Source of the DNA: Pseudomonadota bacterium
GTDB lineage: Bacteria; Pseudomonadota; Alphaproteobacteria; Acetobacterales; Acetobacteraceae
Assembly: GCA_021851785.1 (NCBI GenBank)
Contig: JAJZBV010000012.1
Coordinates: 1-64,000, forward strand
Reading direction: 5' to 3'
DNA: 64,000 bases
The notes under the pieces are model-generated. The model saw only the letters and a list, made by a program, of their open reading frames with translations. It was not told where the DNA came from and ran no database searches. Shown piece by piece: positions 45,801-53,640 of this stretch. The position numbers and the translations under genes are program-made. Every line of letters starts with the position of its first letter. Position 1 is the stretch's first letter.

Positions 45801-46103
45801 ATGAACGCTCTCTTCTGGCTGCTCAATGAGCTGATCACGCTCTATTTCTGGGCCGTCATCCTGGCCGCGGTGATGAGCAATCTGATCGCTTTCAATGTCC
45901 TCGACACGCGCAACCGGCTGGTCTGGACGATCGCCGATTTCCTCGCCCGCATCACCGAGCCGGCGCTCCGGCCGATCCGCTCGATCCTGCCCTATTTCGG
46001 CGGCATCGACATCAGCCCGATCATCCTGGTCGTGCTGCTGCAAGCGCTCCGGATCCTGCTCGGCGAAATCCAGATCGGCCTCTGGCGTGCCGGGCTGTTC
46101 TGA
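45801..46103 (+). CDS. YggT family membrane protein
   Basis: A 100-residue protein with two hydrophobic segments. YggT signatures: a conserved TRN/DTRNRLVWTIADFLARITEPALRPIRSILP stretch and GIDISPIILVVLLQALR. Family members are linked to osmotic shock tolerance and division/cell-wall loci, function unproven. The start MNALFWLLNEL is preferred to the ORF-track start, which is 20 codons upstream. Confidence 0.88.
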   Translation: MNALFWLLNELITLYFWAVILAAVMSNLIAFNVLDTRNRLVWTIADFLARITEPALRPIRSILPYFGGIDISPIILVVLLQALRILLGEIQIGLWRAGLF

Positions 46104-46171
46104 CATGCCGCAATGGCTGGCTGGCGCGCGGGGGAGGGTGATATCGTGCTTGCGGTGACGGGGCCCCGGCG

Positions 46172-47026
46172 ATGACCGCGCGCATCCTCGATGGCAAGGC
46201 GCTGGCCGAGCGGATTCGGGACGAAATCGCGGGGAAAATCACCGCCCTCCCCTATCGCCCCGGGCTCGCGGTGGTGATCGTCGGCCACGACCCGGCGAGC
46301 GCGGTCTATGTCCGCGCCAAGGAACGCGCGGCGGCGGCGGCCGGGTTCGCGGCGCGGACCCTTCCTCTCCCGGAAGCCACGTCCGAGGCGGCGCTGCTCG
46401 GCCTGATCGCCGAACTCAACGCCGATCCGGCGACCGATGGCATTCTGGTGCAGTTGCCGCTCCCGGCCCATATCCGCGCCCAATGGGTGATCGAGGCGAT
46501 CGATCCGGCCAAGGACGTGGACGGGTTTCACCCCCTCAATGCCGGCTATCTCGCGCTCGGCCTGCCGGCGATCGTGCCCTGCACGCCGCGCGGGGTGATG
46601 CGGCTTCTGGCCGAGGCCGGCGCCCCGCTCGCCGGCGCCCGGGCGGTGGTGCTCGGGCGTTCGGCGATCGTCGGCCGGCCGGTCGCGGCGCTTCTGACCG
46701 CGGCGGACGCGACGGTGACGCTGCTCCATTCGCGCTCGCGCGATATCGCCGCCGAATGCCGCCGCGCCGAGATCCTGATCGCCGCCGTCGGCCGCGCCGA
46801 GATGGTGCGCGGCGACTGGGTCGCGGAAGGCGCGGTGGTGATCGATGTCGGCATCAATCGCGGCGCCGACGGCAAATTGCGCGGCGACGTCGCCTTCGCC
46901 GAATGCGCGGCGCGGGCAAGCGCGATCACCAAGGTGCCGGGCGGGGTCGGGCCGATGACCATCGCCTATCTCCTGGAAAACACGTTCGCGGCCGCGCAAC
47001 GGCGGCGCGCGCGAGCCATGGGGTGA
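46172..47026 (+). CDS. folD: Methylenetetrahydrofolate dehydrogenase / cyclohydrolase
   Basis: A 284-residue bifunctional enzyme interconverting 5,10-methylene- and 10-formyl-tetrahydrofolate. Catalytic Lys in SAVYVRAKERAAAAAGF, DGILVQLPLPAHI, DVDGFHPLNAG, the coenzyme loop VVLGRSAIVGRPVAALL and C-terminal KVPGGVGPMTIAYLLENT. It supplies one-carbon units, complementing serine synthesis seen earlier. It overlaps the following gene by 4 bp (GTGA). Confidence 0.96.
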   Translation: MTARILDGKALAERIRDEIAGKITALPYRPGLAVVIVGHDPASAVYVRAKERAAAAAGFAARTLPLPEATSEAALLGLIAELNADPATDGILVQLPLPAHIRAQWVIEAIDPAKDVDGFHPLNAGYLALGLPAIVPCTPRGVMRLLAEAGAPLAGARAVVLGRSAIVGRPVAALLTAADATVTLLHSRSRDIAAECRRAEILIAAVGRAEMVRGDWVAEGAVVIDVGINRGADGKLRGDVAFAECAARASAITKVPGGVGPMTIAYLLENTFAAAQRRRARAMG

Positions 47027-48309
47027 ACGCGCCCGAGATCGCCATCGTCGGCGCCGGCGTCGCGGGGCTCGCGGCGGCGTCGTTTCTCGCGCGGCGCGGC
47101 GCCCGGGTGATCCTCCTCGAAGCCCTGCCGCGCGCCGGCGGCCGCGCCTTCACCGACCATCCCGCCGCCCTCGGCGGGGCGCCGTTCGATCACGGTGCGT
47201 CCTGGCTGCACAGCGCCGAGCGCAACCCGCTCGCCCGCCTCGGCCGCTGGCGCGGCGAGGCGCTGATCGATACCGCCCGCGCCCGCCAGCGCCTCGTGAT
47301 CATCGCCGGCAGACCGGCGACGGAGGCCGAACTCGCCGCCCGCGATGCCGCCGATGCGGCGCTGGAAGCGGCGCTGGTCGCGCGCGCCGGGCGCCCCGGC
47401 GCCGATCCGAGCTTCGCCGCCGCCCTCGACGACCTGCCGCCCAACCCCTGGCACGCCAATAGCGAGGCGATCGAGGCGACCCTGATCGCCGCCGCCGATC
47501 CCGCCCGCCTCAGCCTCGCCGATTGGCGGGCCAACCGGCTGGAGGGGACGAATCTGCTGCCGCCCGAGGGGCTCGGCGCCTATGTCCTCCGCCTGCTCGC
47601 GCCGCCGGCCGGGGTTTTGGCCGCGGCAACCGCGGTCTCGCGCATCGACTGGGGCGGAGGGGGTGTCACGCTCGAAACCCCGCGCGGGACGGTGGCCGCG
47701 AAAGCCGCCATCGTCACCGTCTCGACCGGGGTTCTCGCCGCCGGGCACATCACGTTCACGCCCGCCCTTCCCGTGACAACGGCGTCGGCCATCGCCGCTC
47801 TCCCGATGGGGCTTCTGAGCAAGGTCGCGTTGCGCGCCGAGGGGGCCGAGCGGCTCGATCTCCCGCCCGGTTGCTTCGTCGAGCGCCGGCTGGACGCACG
47901 CGGCGAGCCGTTCATGGCCTTCAACGCCTGGCCGCGCGGGCGCGACCATGTCGTCGGCTTCATCGGCGGCGGGGCGGCCTGGGCACTCGCCCGGGCAGGG
48001 GTGAAAGCCGCCGAGGATTTCGCCCGCGCCGAACTCGCCCGCCTCTTTGGCACCCGCGCCGCCCGCGCCTTCGCGCCGGGAGCCGTCGCGACCACCTGGG
48101 GGAGCGATGCCACCTTCCTCGGCGCCTACGCCTACCCTCTGCCCGGCGCGGCGGCGGCGCGGCTTGCCCTTGCGACGCCGCTCGCCGGCGGCCGGCTCGC
48201 TTTCGCCGGCGAGGCCTGCCATCCGACGCTGGCCGGCACCGTCGCCGGCGCCGTCATCAGCGGCCGCGCCGTCGCCCGCGCCGCCTGGCACGCAGTGGGG
48301 TGTAGTTAA
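47023..48309 (+). CDS. Flavin-containing amine oxidase/oxidoreductase
   Basis: A 428-residue FAD protein. The start is the GTG overlapping the folD stop (VNAPEIAIVGAGVAGLAAAS), giving the Rossmann GxGxxG near residue 10; the 608-residue ORF-track entry reads through folD in another frame. FDHGASWLHS and the C-terminal GGRLAFAGEACHPTLAGTVAGA match the monoamine-oxidase/polyamine-oxidase group. Substrate unknown. Translational coupling to folD is suggestive of co-expression, not of shared pathway. Confidence 0.88.
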   Translation: MNAPEIAIVGAGVAGLAAASFLARRGARVILLEALPRAGGRAFTDHPAALGGAPFDHGASWLHSAERNPLARLGRWRGEALIDTARARQRLVIIAGRPATEAELAARDAADAALEAALVARAGRPGADPSFAAALDDLPPNPWHANSEAIEATLIAAADPARLSLADWRANRLEGTNLLPPEGLGAYVLRLLAPPAGVLAAATAVSRIDWGGGGVTLETPRGTVAAKAAIVTVSTGVLAAGHITFTPALPVTTASAIAALPMGLLSKVALRAEGAERLDLPPGCFVERRLDARGEPFMAFNAWPRGRDHVVGFIGGGAAWALARAGVKAAEDFARAELARLFGTRAARAFAPGAVATTWGSDATFLGAYAYPLPGAAAARLALATPLAGGRLAFAGEACHPTLAGTVAGAVISGRAVARAAWHAVGCS

Positions 48310-48762
48310 CGTGCGAGAGAAAACGTGGGGGAGAAATTGGTTCTTTTTTGAAAAAAAGAACCAAAAAACTTTTGTCCTGGGGTATTGTGTCGGCGGCGAT
48401 GCCACATAAAGGAAACGAGGAGGCGGGGCTTATACGAGGGCGCCTATCCGGCGACCTGTGGGGGTGGAAAGCGGGCCAGCAGCTCCGGGAGTAGCTGACC
48501 TGGAAAGGTGCCTCTCGGCAGTGTTTTCCCTCGTGTTGTGACGTATACTGAGTACTTTTCTATCCGCCAGAGCAGATCTCACAGCGGAACTCGGTGCGGG
48601 TGCGGAGGCGCGACATTCTGCGGTCGGTAGCGATTTTGACCATCGCGCGCGTTAACGAGTTTCGATAAATTGGCTTTCGGTAAGCGATGGTTTAGGCGGC
48701 TGTGGTCGCCTCGTATGCCACACGAAGCAGCTTAATCCAACAATCTTTCCAAGCAGAACCCC
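48310..48762. other. 453-bp intergenic region at the left border of the AT-richer island
   Basis: It contains dispersed repeat R6 near its left end (48331-48378), then about 150 bp of GC-rich sequence with no recognisable gene. From about 48530 base composition drops. TTGTGA (48536) and TCTATC (48559) 17 bp apart form a possible promoter about 200 bp before the DUF262 gene. No tRNA or att-like tRNA fragment was seen. Confidence 0.5.
48331..48378 (-). repeat. Dispersed hairpin repeat, copy R6 (type B, minus orientation)
   Basis: GGTTCTTTTTT-G-AAAAAAAGAACC followed by AAAAAACTTTTGTC. Its reverse complement matches R7 over ~44 bp apart from one-base length changes, so R6 and R7 are an inverted pair around the island. 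Confidence 0.85.
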
Positions 48763-49871
48763 ATGGATCAAACCACCGACGAACAACCATTTGAGATCGA
48801 GGACGAGTTCAAACTCGGCATCGATGCAGGCGTCGAAGATGAGAGCGCCGAAGAAGCCACGAGCGTCAGCTTTAGCATCACGAGCTATGGGGCCGACTAC
48901 CCGGTCGATACCCTAGTTAAGCGGATGAAGGGGGAGGCGTTTTTCATCCCAAAATTTCAGCGTAACTTCGTGTGGTCGCAGAGACATGCGTCTCGCTTTA
49001 TCGAATCTTTGCTGATGGGCCTCCCGGTTCCGGGGATATTCCTTTACAAGGAAGCAGACACCGGGAAACATCTTGTCGTTGATGGCCAACAACGACTGCG
49101 TACTCTTCAGTATTTCTACGCCGGTGTGTTCAAAGATAAGGCATTTCGCCTCATTGGTGTCCGCAAGGAGTGGGAGGAAAAATCTTATGGAGACTTACAA
49201 CCCAACGAGCAACTTAAGCTTGATGACTCGATTGTCCATGCCACGGTGTTCCAGCAGGATGAACCGAAGAATTCTCTGAAAAGTTTGTACTTCGTATTTG
49301 AGCGGATCAACTCTGGCGGTATCCGTCTTTCACCGCAAGAGATCCGGAACTGCATCAGTGAAAGTGCGGTGCTCGAGGCGGTACGCGACCTGAACGACGA
49401 TCATAACTGGCGCGCGATTTTCGGCTCCAAGAAAAACAATCGACTGAAAGATCAGGAGCTAGTTCTACGCGCCCTGGCCATGATCCATGATCGCGCCAGC
49501 TACTCCGCTCCGATGCGGGATTTCTTGAACACCTTCGCGGCCGACGAAGAGAACAAGGTTCAATCTGCAACGCTAGACGAACTGCAACGTCTCTTTCGGC
49601 GGTCAATGGAAATCATTTTCAATACGAAAAAAAAGCGGCGTTTCGGCCTGTCCGAGCATTGAATGCCGCCGTTTTTGAAGCCGTTACCGTCGGCATCGCT
49701 GAACGCTTGCGTGCCATCAAGCAAGCTCCTGACCTTAATAAAGTCACGGCCGAATATGACAAACTGCTTACAAATCAAGAGTTTTTGGGCGCTTCGAACA
49801 GCGCTACCGCGACCGAAGAATCGGTGAAGACCCGTCAGCGTTTGGCCGTCGACGCATTTTCTGGTACCTGA
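48763..49871 (+). CDS. DUF262 (GmrSD-N/ParB-like) protein, continuous only after a -1 frameshift at 49629-49635
   Basis: Zero frame gives 299 residues ending RRFGLSEH (stop at 49662). DUF262 features: FFIPKFQRNFVWSQRHASRF, SLLMGLPVPGIFLYKE, the core LVVDGQQRLRTL and FERINSGGIRLSPQEIRN. The family's C-terminal continuation, AAFRPVRALNAAVFEAV, lies in the -1 frame and runs to a stop at 49871. The switch point is an eight-A run containing the in-frame slippery heptamer A AAA AAG, so a -1 slip would give about 369 residues. DUF262 domains have a ParB-like fold and occur in GmrSD-type restriction enzymes. Composition is clearly AT-richer than neighbours. Alternatives are a real or sequencing indel in the A run. 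Confidence 0.8.
49629..49635 (+). promoter_or_regulatory. In-frame A AAA AAG slippery heptamer, putative -1 frameshift site
   Basis: Zero-frame codons AAA AAA AAG end the eight-A run at 49627-49634. Tandem slippage by -1 continues with GCG GCG TTT CGG, the frame holding the conserved DUF262 C-terminus. A weak stem CGGCG (49636-49640)/CGCCG (49667-49671) lies directly downstream. The same heptamer drives -1 frameshifting in E. coli dnaX and in some IS elements. Confidence 0.5.
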
Positions 49872-49873
49872 AC

Positions 49874-50344
49874 TTGTCGATATCGGTTAATAATCGTTTC
49901 CGAGAGGTTGAAAAACTCGTAAACGCAGCTCAAGACAAGAATACTGATCCGGAGACAGCCTCTTATTACTGCAAACTCGGATGCATTATGATTTGCGGCA
50001 CAATAGAGCGCTCGGTTGAAGTCCTCGTCACCGAACGAGTCGCGCAACGATCGGCCCCTCAGATTTCCATGTTCCTGAAATCATTCTTCAAACGCGGAAA
50101 TAACTATGATTGTGATGAGATCGAAAATCTTCTCTTCAGATTCGACAGTAATTGGGGTCATGTGTTTCGAGCCTATATCGAGAAGCATGATGAGATAAAA
50201 GCTAGCATTTCCTCATGCTATGCTGTAAGAAACTCGATTGCGCACGGCGGCATCCAATCATTGGGGCCAAAGATATTGAGGCAGTATTTCGATAATGCCT
50301 TTACGTTGATTGCCGAACTCGAGGGTTTCCTGCGGTCTAATTGA
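49874..50344 (+). CDS. HEPN-domain protein (RiboL-PSP-HEPN / MAE_28990-like)
   Basis: A 156-residue, mostly helical protein. The HEPN RNase-type motif Rx4H is intact as YAVRNSIAHGG near residue 120. An upstream helix has YYCKLGCIMICGTIERSVEVL, and LLFRFDSNWGHVFRAYIEKH precedes the motif, matching the layout of RiboL-PSP-HEPN proteins. Many such HEPN domains are toxin or defence RNases. It begins at TTG 2 bp after the frameshifted DUF262 stop, with no ribosome site, so its translation may depend on ribosomes finishing the DUF262 -1 frame. Composition is AT-rich like its partner. Confidence 0.75.
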   Translation: MSISVNNRFREVEKLVNAAQDKNTDPETASYYCKLGCIMICGTIERSVEVLVTERVAQRSAPQISMFLKSFFKRGNNYDCDEIENLLFRFDSNWGHVFRAYIEKHDEIKASISSCYAVRNSIAHGGIQSLGPKILRQYFDNAFTLIAELEGFLRSN

Positions 50345-50449
50345 AGGACTGGCATTACGCGCCGTGCCGGCGCTGATCACCACCGCCGGGCAGCCGCAAG
50401 GCATGTGCGCGCCCGCCCGCACCGCCCGGCACGCGATACGACGTATTGA

Positions 50450-50500
50450 GAGCAAAAGTTTTTTGGTTCTTTTTTTTCAAAAAAGAACAATTTTTTCTCT
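50450..50500 (+). repeat. Dispersed hairpin repeat, copy R7 (type B, plus orientation)
   Basis: GCAAAAGTTTTTTGGTTC, TTTTTTTTC, AAAAAAGAAC then AATTTTTTCTCTC. It matches R2 and R3 in the same orientation and R6 in the opposite one. Confidence 0.85.
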
Positions 50501-50745
50501 CGTCCCGACCTTAAAGCGCCTTAGAAAAATTCATACCGCCTTACGTCTCGCCGAGGGGCCATTCGGCTTGCCCCGGGCGGGCGCGGCCGGCTCCGGTTTT
50601 CGGGGCATGAGAGCGGTTTCCTGAAAATCGTGCCGTTGATCCGTTTTGAGGCTGTTTTCGCTCCGGCGGACCGGCGCCCTCGGCAGGGATCACTCCCGCG
50701 CGGATGGTTTTCGCGGCATTACCCGACGATTTTCGTCAAACGGGA

Positions 50746-50775
50746 TTGACCTTGGCGTCATGCTTCGGAAACATT
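50746..50775 (+). promoter_or_regulatory. Candidate promoter immediately upstream of bpt
   Basis: TTGACC at 50746, then AACATT after 18 bp. If used, the leader would be about 10 nt or less with no room for a ribosome site, implying leaderless or near-leaderless translation. Confidence 0.25.
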
Positions 50776-50784
50776 GGGCGTGCG

Positions 50785-51594
50785 ATGAGCTATAAATCTC
50801 CCCGGCGGCCGCAGTTTTTTTATACCACCGCGCCCCTCCCCTGTCCTTACGTCGCGGGGCGAACGGAACGGAAGCTGGTCACCGAAATCACCGGCCCCGA
50901 CGCCGAGGCCATGCATGACCGGCTCTCGCGCGCCGGCTTCCGGCGCAGCCACAATATCGCCTATGCCCCGGTCTGCCCGGGCTGTCAGGCCTGCGTTGCG
51001 ATCCGCATCCATGCCGCCCAGTTCCGCGGCCGGCGGCAGGCGCGGCGGATCTGGCGGGCGAATGCCGCGACCGAGGGGTTCGAGGTGCCGGCACGCGCCA
51101 CCGCCGAACAATTCCATCTCTTCCAGCGCTATCAGCGGCACCGTCACGGCGACGGCGACATGGCGACGATGAGTTTCTACGATTACCGCGCGATGGTCGA
51201 GGATACCCCGATCGAGACCTTCATCGTCGAATTCCGCGACCCCGATGACCGGCTGGTCGCCGCTTGCCTCACCGACCGGCTGAGTGACGGGTTGTCCGCG
51301 GTTTACAGCTTCTTCACCCCCGACCTCGCCCGCCGCTCGCTCGGCACGCTGATGGTGCTGTGGCTGGTCGAGCGGGCGCGGGATTTGGATTTGCCTTATG
51401 TCTATCTCGGCTATTGGGTGCCGGAGAGCCCGAAGATGGCCTATAAGGCGAAATTCGCGCCGAGCGAGGTGCTGGTCGGCGGCGCCTGGCGCCCGCTCGG
51501 CGGCGGTCACGGCCCTCATGCCCAAGTTGCGCGCGCCGACGACGCGGCCCCGCCCGCCCTCGCCATCCAGATCCGCCCCGAGAGCGCCGGATAA
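50785..51594 (+). CDS. bpt: Aspartate/glutamate leucyltransferase (N-end rule, Bpt/Ate family)
   Basis: A 269-residue aminoacyl-tRNA protein transferase adding leucine to N-terminal Asp/Glu so that ClpAP can degrade the protein. The N-terminal domain has PLPCPYVAGRTERKLVTEI and CPGCQACVAIRIHAAQF, giving the conserved cysteines. The GNAT-like C-terminal part has DGLSAVYSFFTPDLARRSLG and YVYLGYWVPESPKMAYKAKF. The start MSYKSPRRPQFFYTTAP is the family start; 27 residues of the ORF-track version are removed. Confidence 0.94.
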   Translation: MSYKSPRRPQFFYTTAPLPCPYVAGRTERKLVTEITGPDAEAMHDRLSRAGFRRSHNIAYAPVCPGCQACVAIRIHAAQFRGRRQARRIWRANAATEGFEVPARATAEQFHLFQRYQRHRHGDGDMATMSFYDYRAMVEDTPIETFIVEFRDPDDRLVAACLTDRLSDGLSAVYSFFTPDLARRSLGTLMVLWLVERARDLDLPYVYLGYWVPESPKMAYKAKFAPSEVLVGGAWRPLGGGHGPHAQVARADDAAPPALAIQIRPESAG

Positions 51595-51685
51595 ATACGC
51601 TGGATAAATCTCCCATCGCGAGAAAACACGGCGCCCCAAGCCCGGTTTGCGCTGCCCGAAACGTTAATCGGGAGTTAATTTTTAG

Positions 51686-51713
51686 TTGACGATGCCATTT
51701 TTTGAGTTACTAT
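51686..51713 (+). promoter_or_regulatory. Candidate promoter of the Hint-domain gene
   Basis: TTGACG, a 16-bp spacer, then TACTAT in a locally AT-rich stretch of the 261-bp gap between bpt and the Hint gene, about 140 bp upstream of the GTG start. Confidence 0.45.
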
Positions 51714-51855
51714 TAAGCTCTATAAGGCGCATCAGCCGCCTCTCGCTCGACGCGAACGCCGGCTTCGGTGATTCCGATTTCTATCCGGCCAGTTTCTATC
51801 CGGCCTGACCGCGACCAGAGTCTGCCATCTCGGGGAAAGCAAAAGGAGTGAAGCC

Positions 51856-53640
51856 GTGAGCGGAAGCAATATCGTGGTTATTCCCAACAACACCAATGGC
51901 ACGCTGGACACGGTCAGTACCCCGCAAGACTATCTGTTCGTTGCGGTCGAGCAGGGGGGAACTCTTGATATAATCGCGGGTAATATAACCGCGGGTATAA
52001 CCGCGGACGGCACGGTTACCGTTACCAACCTCGCCGTCCAGCAGGGCGGGTTTGACAGCGGCGGAACCTATTACCAGCCAGGCAGCATCGTTATCGCTGG
52101 CGGCGTTCTCGACAATACCGGCACCGCCGTCATCGGGGGCCTGGTCGAGATCGAAAACGGCGGTTCGGCCTCTCTCACCCTCGCCTCCCCGAATTCGACC
52201 ATCAACGGCGTCCCCGCGACCCCCGGCACGATCGACATCGTCGGGGCGAGTTCGGTTAATCTCGCCTACGCCCAGGGCGTCACCGCGTTCGGCGGTCTTT
52301 TCGATTACGCGACCCCCGGCGGCACGGCCGCGCCCGGCGGCACGGCGACGGTCAACGATATCATCGCCAATCTCGGCAGCTTCGGTGATTTCACCGCCGG
52401 CGACACGATCGACCTCGCGGGTTACGCCACGGGCACGAGCTTCAATGTGAGCGCGGTGAACCTGTTCGCCACATCTCCAGGGGACAACGCGCTAGCGAGC
52501 AACGTCTACGACCTGACCGATACGATCGGCGGCACCACCTCCACCATCGCGACGATCGTCACGACCAATGGCTCGACGCCGGTCTTCAACACCAGCAATG
52601 ACACCGTGACCGCCTGCTACGCCGCCGGGACGCGGATCCTGACCGTGCGCGGCGAAGTGGCGGTGGAGGAATTGCGCGTCGGCGATCTCGTCGTCACCTT
52701 CGCTGGCGGCGGCGCGCCGCTGAAGCCGGTGCGCTGGGTCGGCTATCGCCATGTCGATCTCACCACCCACCCCAGCCCCGAGCAGGTGCGTCCGGTGCGG
52801 CTCGCCGCCGGCACCCTCGCCCCCGGCCTGCCGCATCGCGACCTCGTGCTCTCGCCCGGTCACGCCATCTGCATCGACGATCACTTGATCGATGTCGAGC
52901 GGCTCTTGAACGGCGTCACCGTGACGCAGGACACGGAGGCGACCAGCGTCACCTATTACCATGTCGAACTCGACGAACACGACCTCGTGCTCGCCGAGGG
53001 GGTGTTCTCCGAGACCTATCTCGACACCGGCAATCGCGGGCAATTCGCCAATGCCGGCAATATCATCGCGCTCCATCCCGATTTCTTGCCGCAGCAGGAT
53101 AAATCGGTCGGCGCCTGCCGGCCGTGGCTCACCGGCGGGCCGCTTCTTGCCGCCATCCGCGCCCGGCTGATCGGGGTGATCGAGGCGGACGGGTATCGCG
53201 TGACCGAGGCGCCCGATCTCCATCTCGTCGCCGGAGGGTGGCAGAGTTCTCCCGAAGCCGCCGGTGTGGCGAATTTCCGTTTCGCCCTGCCCCGTGTCGC
53301 GAGCGATCTCCATCTCCGCTCGCGGGTCTGGATGCCGGGCGGGCTTTCCGCCGAGAGCGAGGATATGCGCCGGCTTGGCGTCCGGGTGCGGCGCCTGGTC
53401 GCTTTCGGCCCCGCCGGAAGCCGCGAGATCGCGCTCGACCATCCCGCCCTCGGCACCGGGTTTTATCCCCTGGAGCGGGACGGCGACGATGCCTGGCGCT
53501 GGACCAACGGCGCGGCGCTGATCCCGGCGGGCCTGCTCGGCGATGCCACCGCCCTCGAGATCTCCCTCGCCGGCACCGGGTCGTATTGGGAAGCCCCGGC
53601 GGAGGACAGCGCCGAGAACGCCGTCAGGCTGTCCGCCTGA
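51856..53640 (+). CDS. Secreted-type protein with C-terminal Hint (Hedgehog/intein) domain
   Basis: A 594-residue protein starting at GTG after AAGGAG. Residues ~1-250 are low-complexity beta-type sequence (Gly/Thr/Asn-rich, for example GGTLDIIAGNITAGITADGT), like the beta-helix stalks of exported proteins, with no classical signal peptide. Residues from ~253 form a Hint_2 domain: nucleophile Cys254 in TACYAAGTRILTVRGEVAVEEL, then VRPVRLAAGTL and LVLSPGHAICIDDHLI with the block-B-like His. Hint domains self-cleave, and in these alphaproteobacterial proteins the domain may release or modify the N-terminal part. The final ~130 residues have no recognised fold. No secretion genes are adjacent. 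Confidence 0.82.
   Translation: MSGSNIVVIPNNTNGTLDTVSTPQDYLFVAVEQGGTLDIIAGNITAGITADGTVTVTNLAVQQGGFDSGGTYYQPGSIVIAGGVLDNTGTAVIGGLVEIENGGSASLTLASPNSTINGVPATPGTIDIVGASSVNLAYAQGVTAFGGLFDYATPGGTAAPGGTATVNDIIANLGSFGDFTAGDTIDLAGYATGTSFNVSAVNLFATSPGDNALASNVYDLTDTIGGTTSTIATIVTTNGSTPVFNTSNDTVTACYAAGTRILTVRGEVAVEELRVGDLVVTFAGGGAPLKPVRWVGYRHVDLTTHPSPEQVRPVRLAAGTLAPGLPHRDLVLSPGHAICIDDHLIDVERLLNGVTVTQDTEATSVTYYHVELDEHDLVLAEGVFSETYLDTGNRGQFANAGNIIALHPDFLPQQDKSVGACRPWLTGGPLLAAIRARLIGVIEADGYRVTEAPDLHLVAGGWQSSPEAAGVANFRFALPRVASDLHLRSRVWMPGGLSAESEDMRRLGVRVRRLVAFGPAGSREIALDHPALGTGFYPLERDGDDAWRWTNGAALIPAGLLGDATALEISLAGTGSYWEAPAEDSAENAVRLSA

Larger units (their letters stand above)
50345..50784. other. 440-bp intergenic region at the right border of the island
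   Basis: GC-rich composition returns at about 50350. The first 100 bp can be read as GLALRAVPALITTAGQPQGM.., which looks coding in composition but has no start and runs into repeat R7, so it may be a gene remnant. R7 follows, then about 280 bp with a candidate promoter close to bpt. No complete gene seen. Confidence 0.4.

Noticed and set aside
46483-48309. 608-residue fused FolD/amine oxidase reading
   Set aside because: Its first 180 residues are folD in a wrong frame; the GTG at 47023 puts the FAD motif at the N-terminus as expected.
48763-49871. DUF262 gene as a simple pseudogene
   Set aside because: Apart from the A-run frame change, core motifs and the continuation are intact and the downstream HEPN gene is undamaged. 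I therefore favour programmed frameshift or an indel artefact over decay, without excluding decay.
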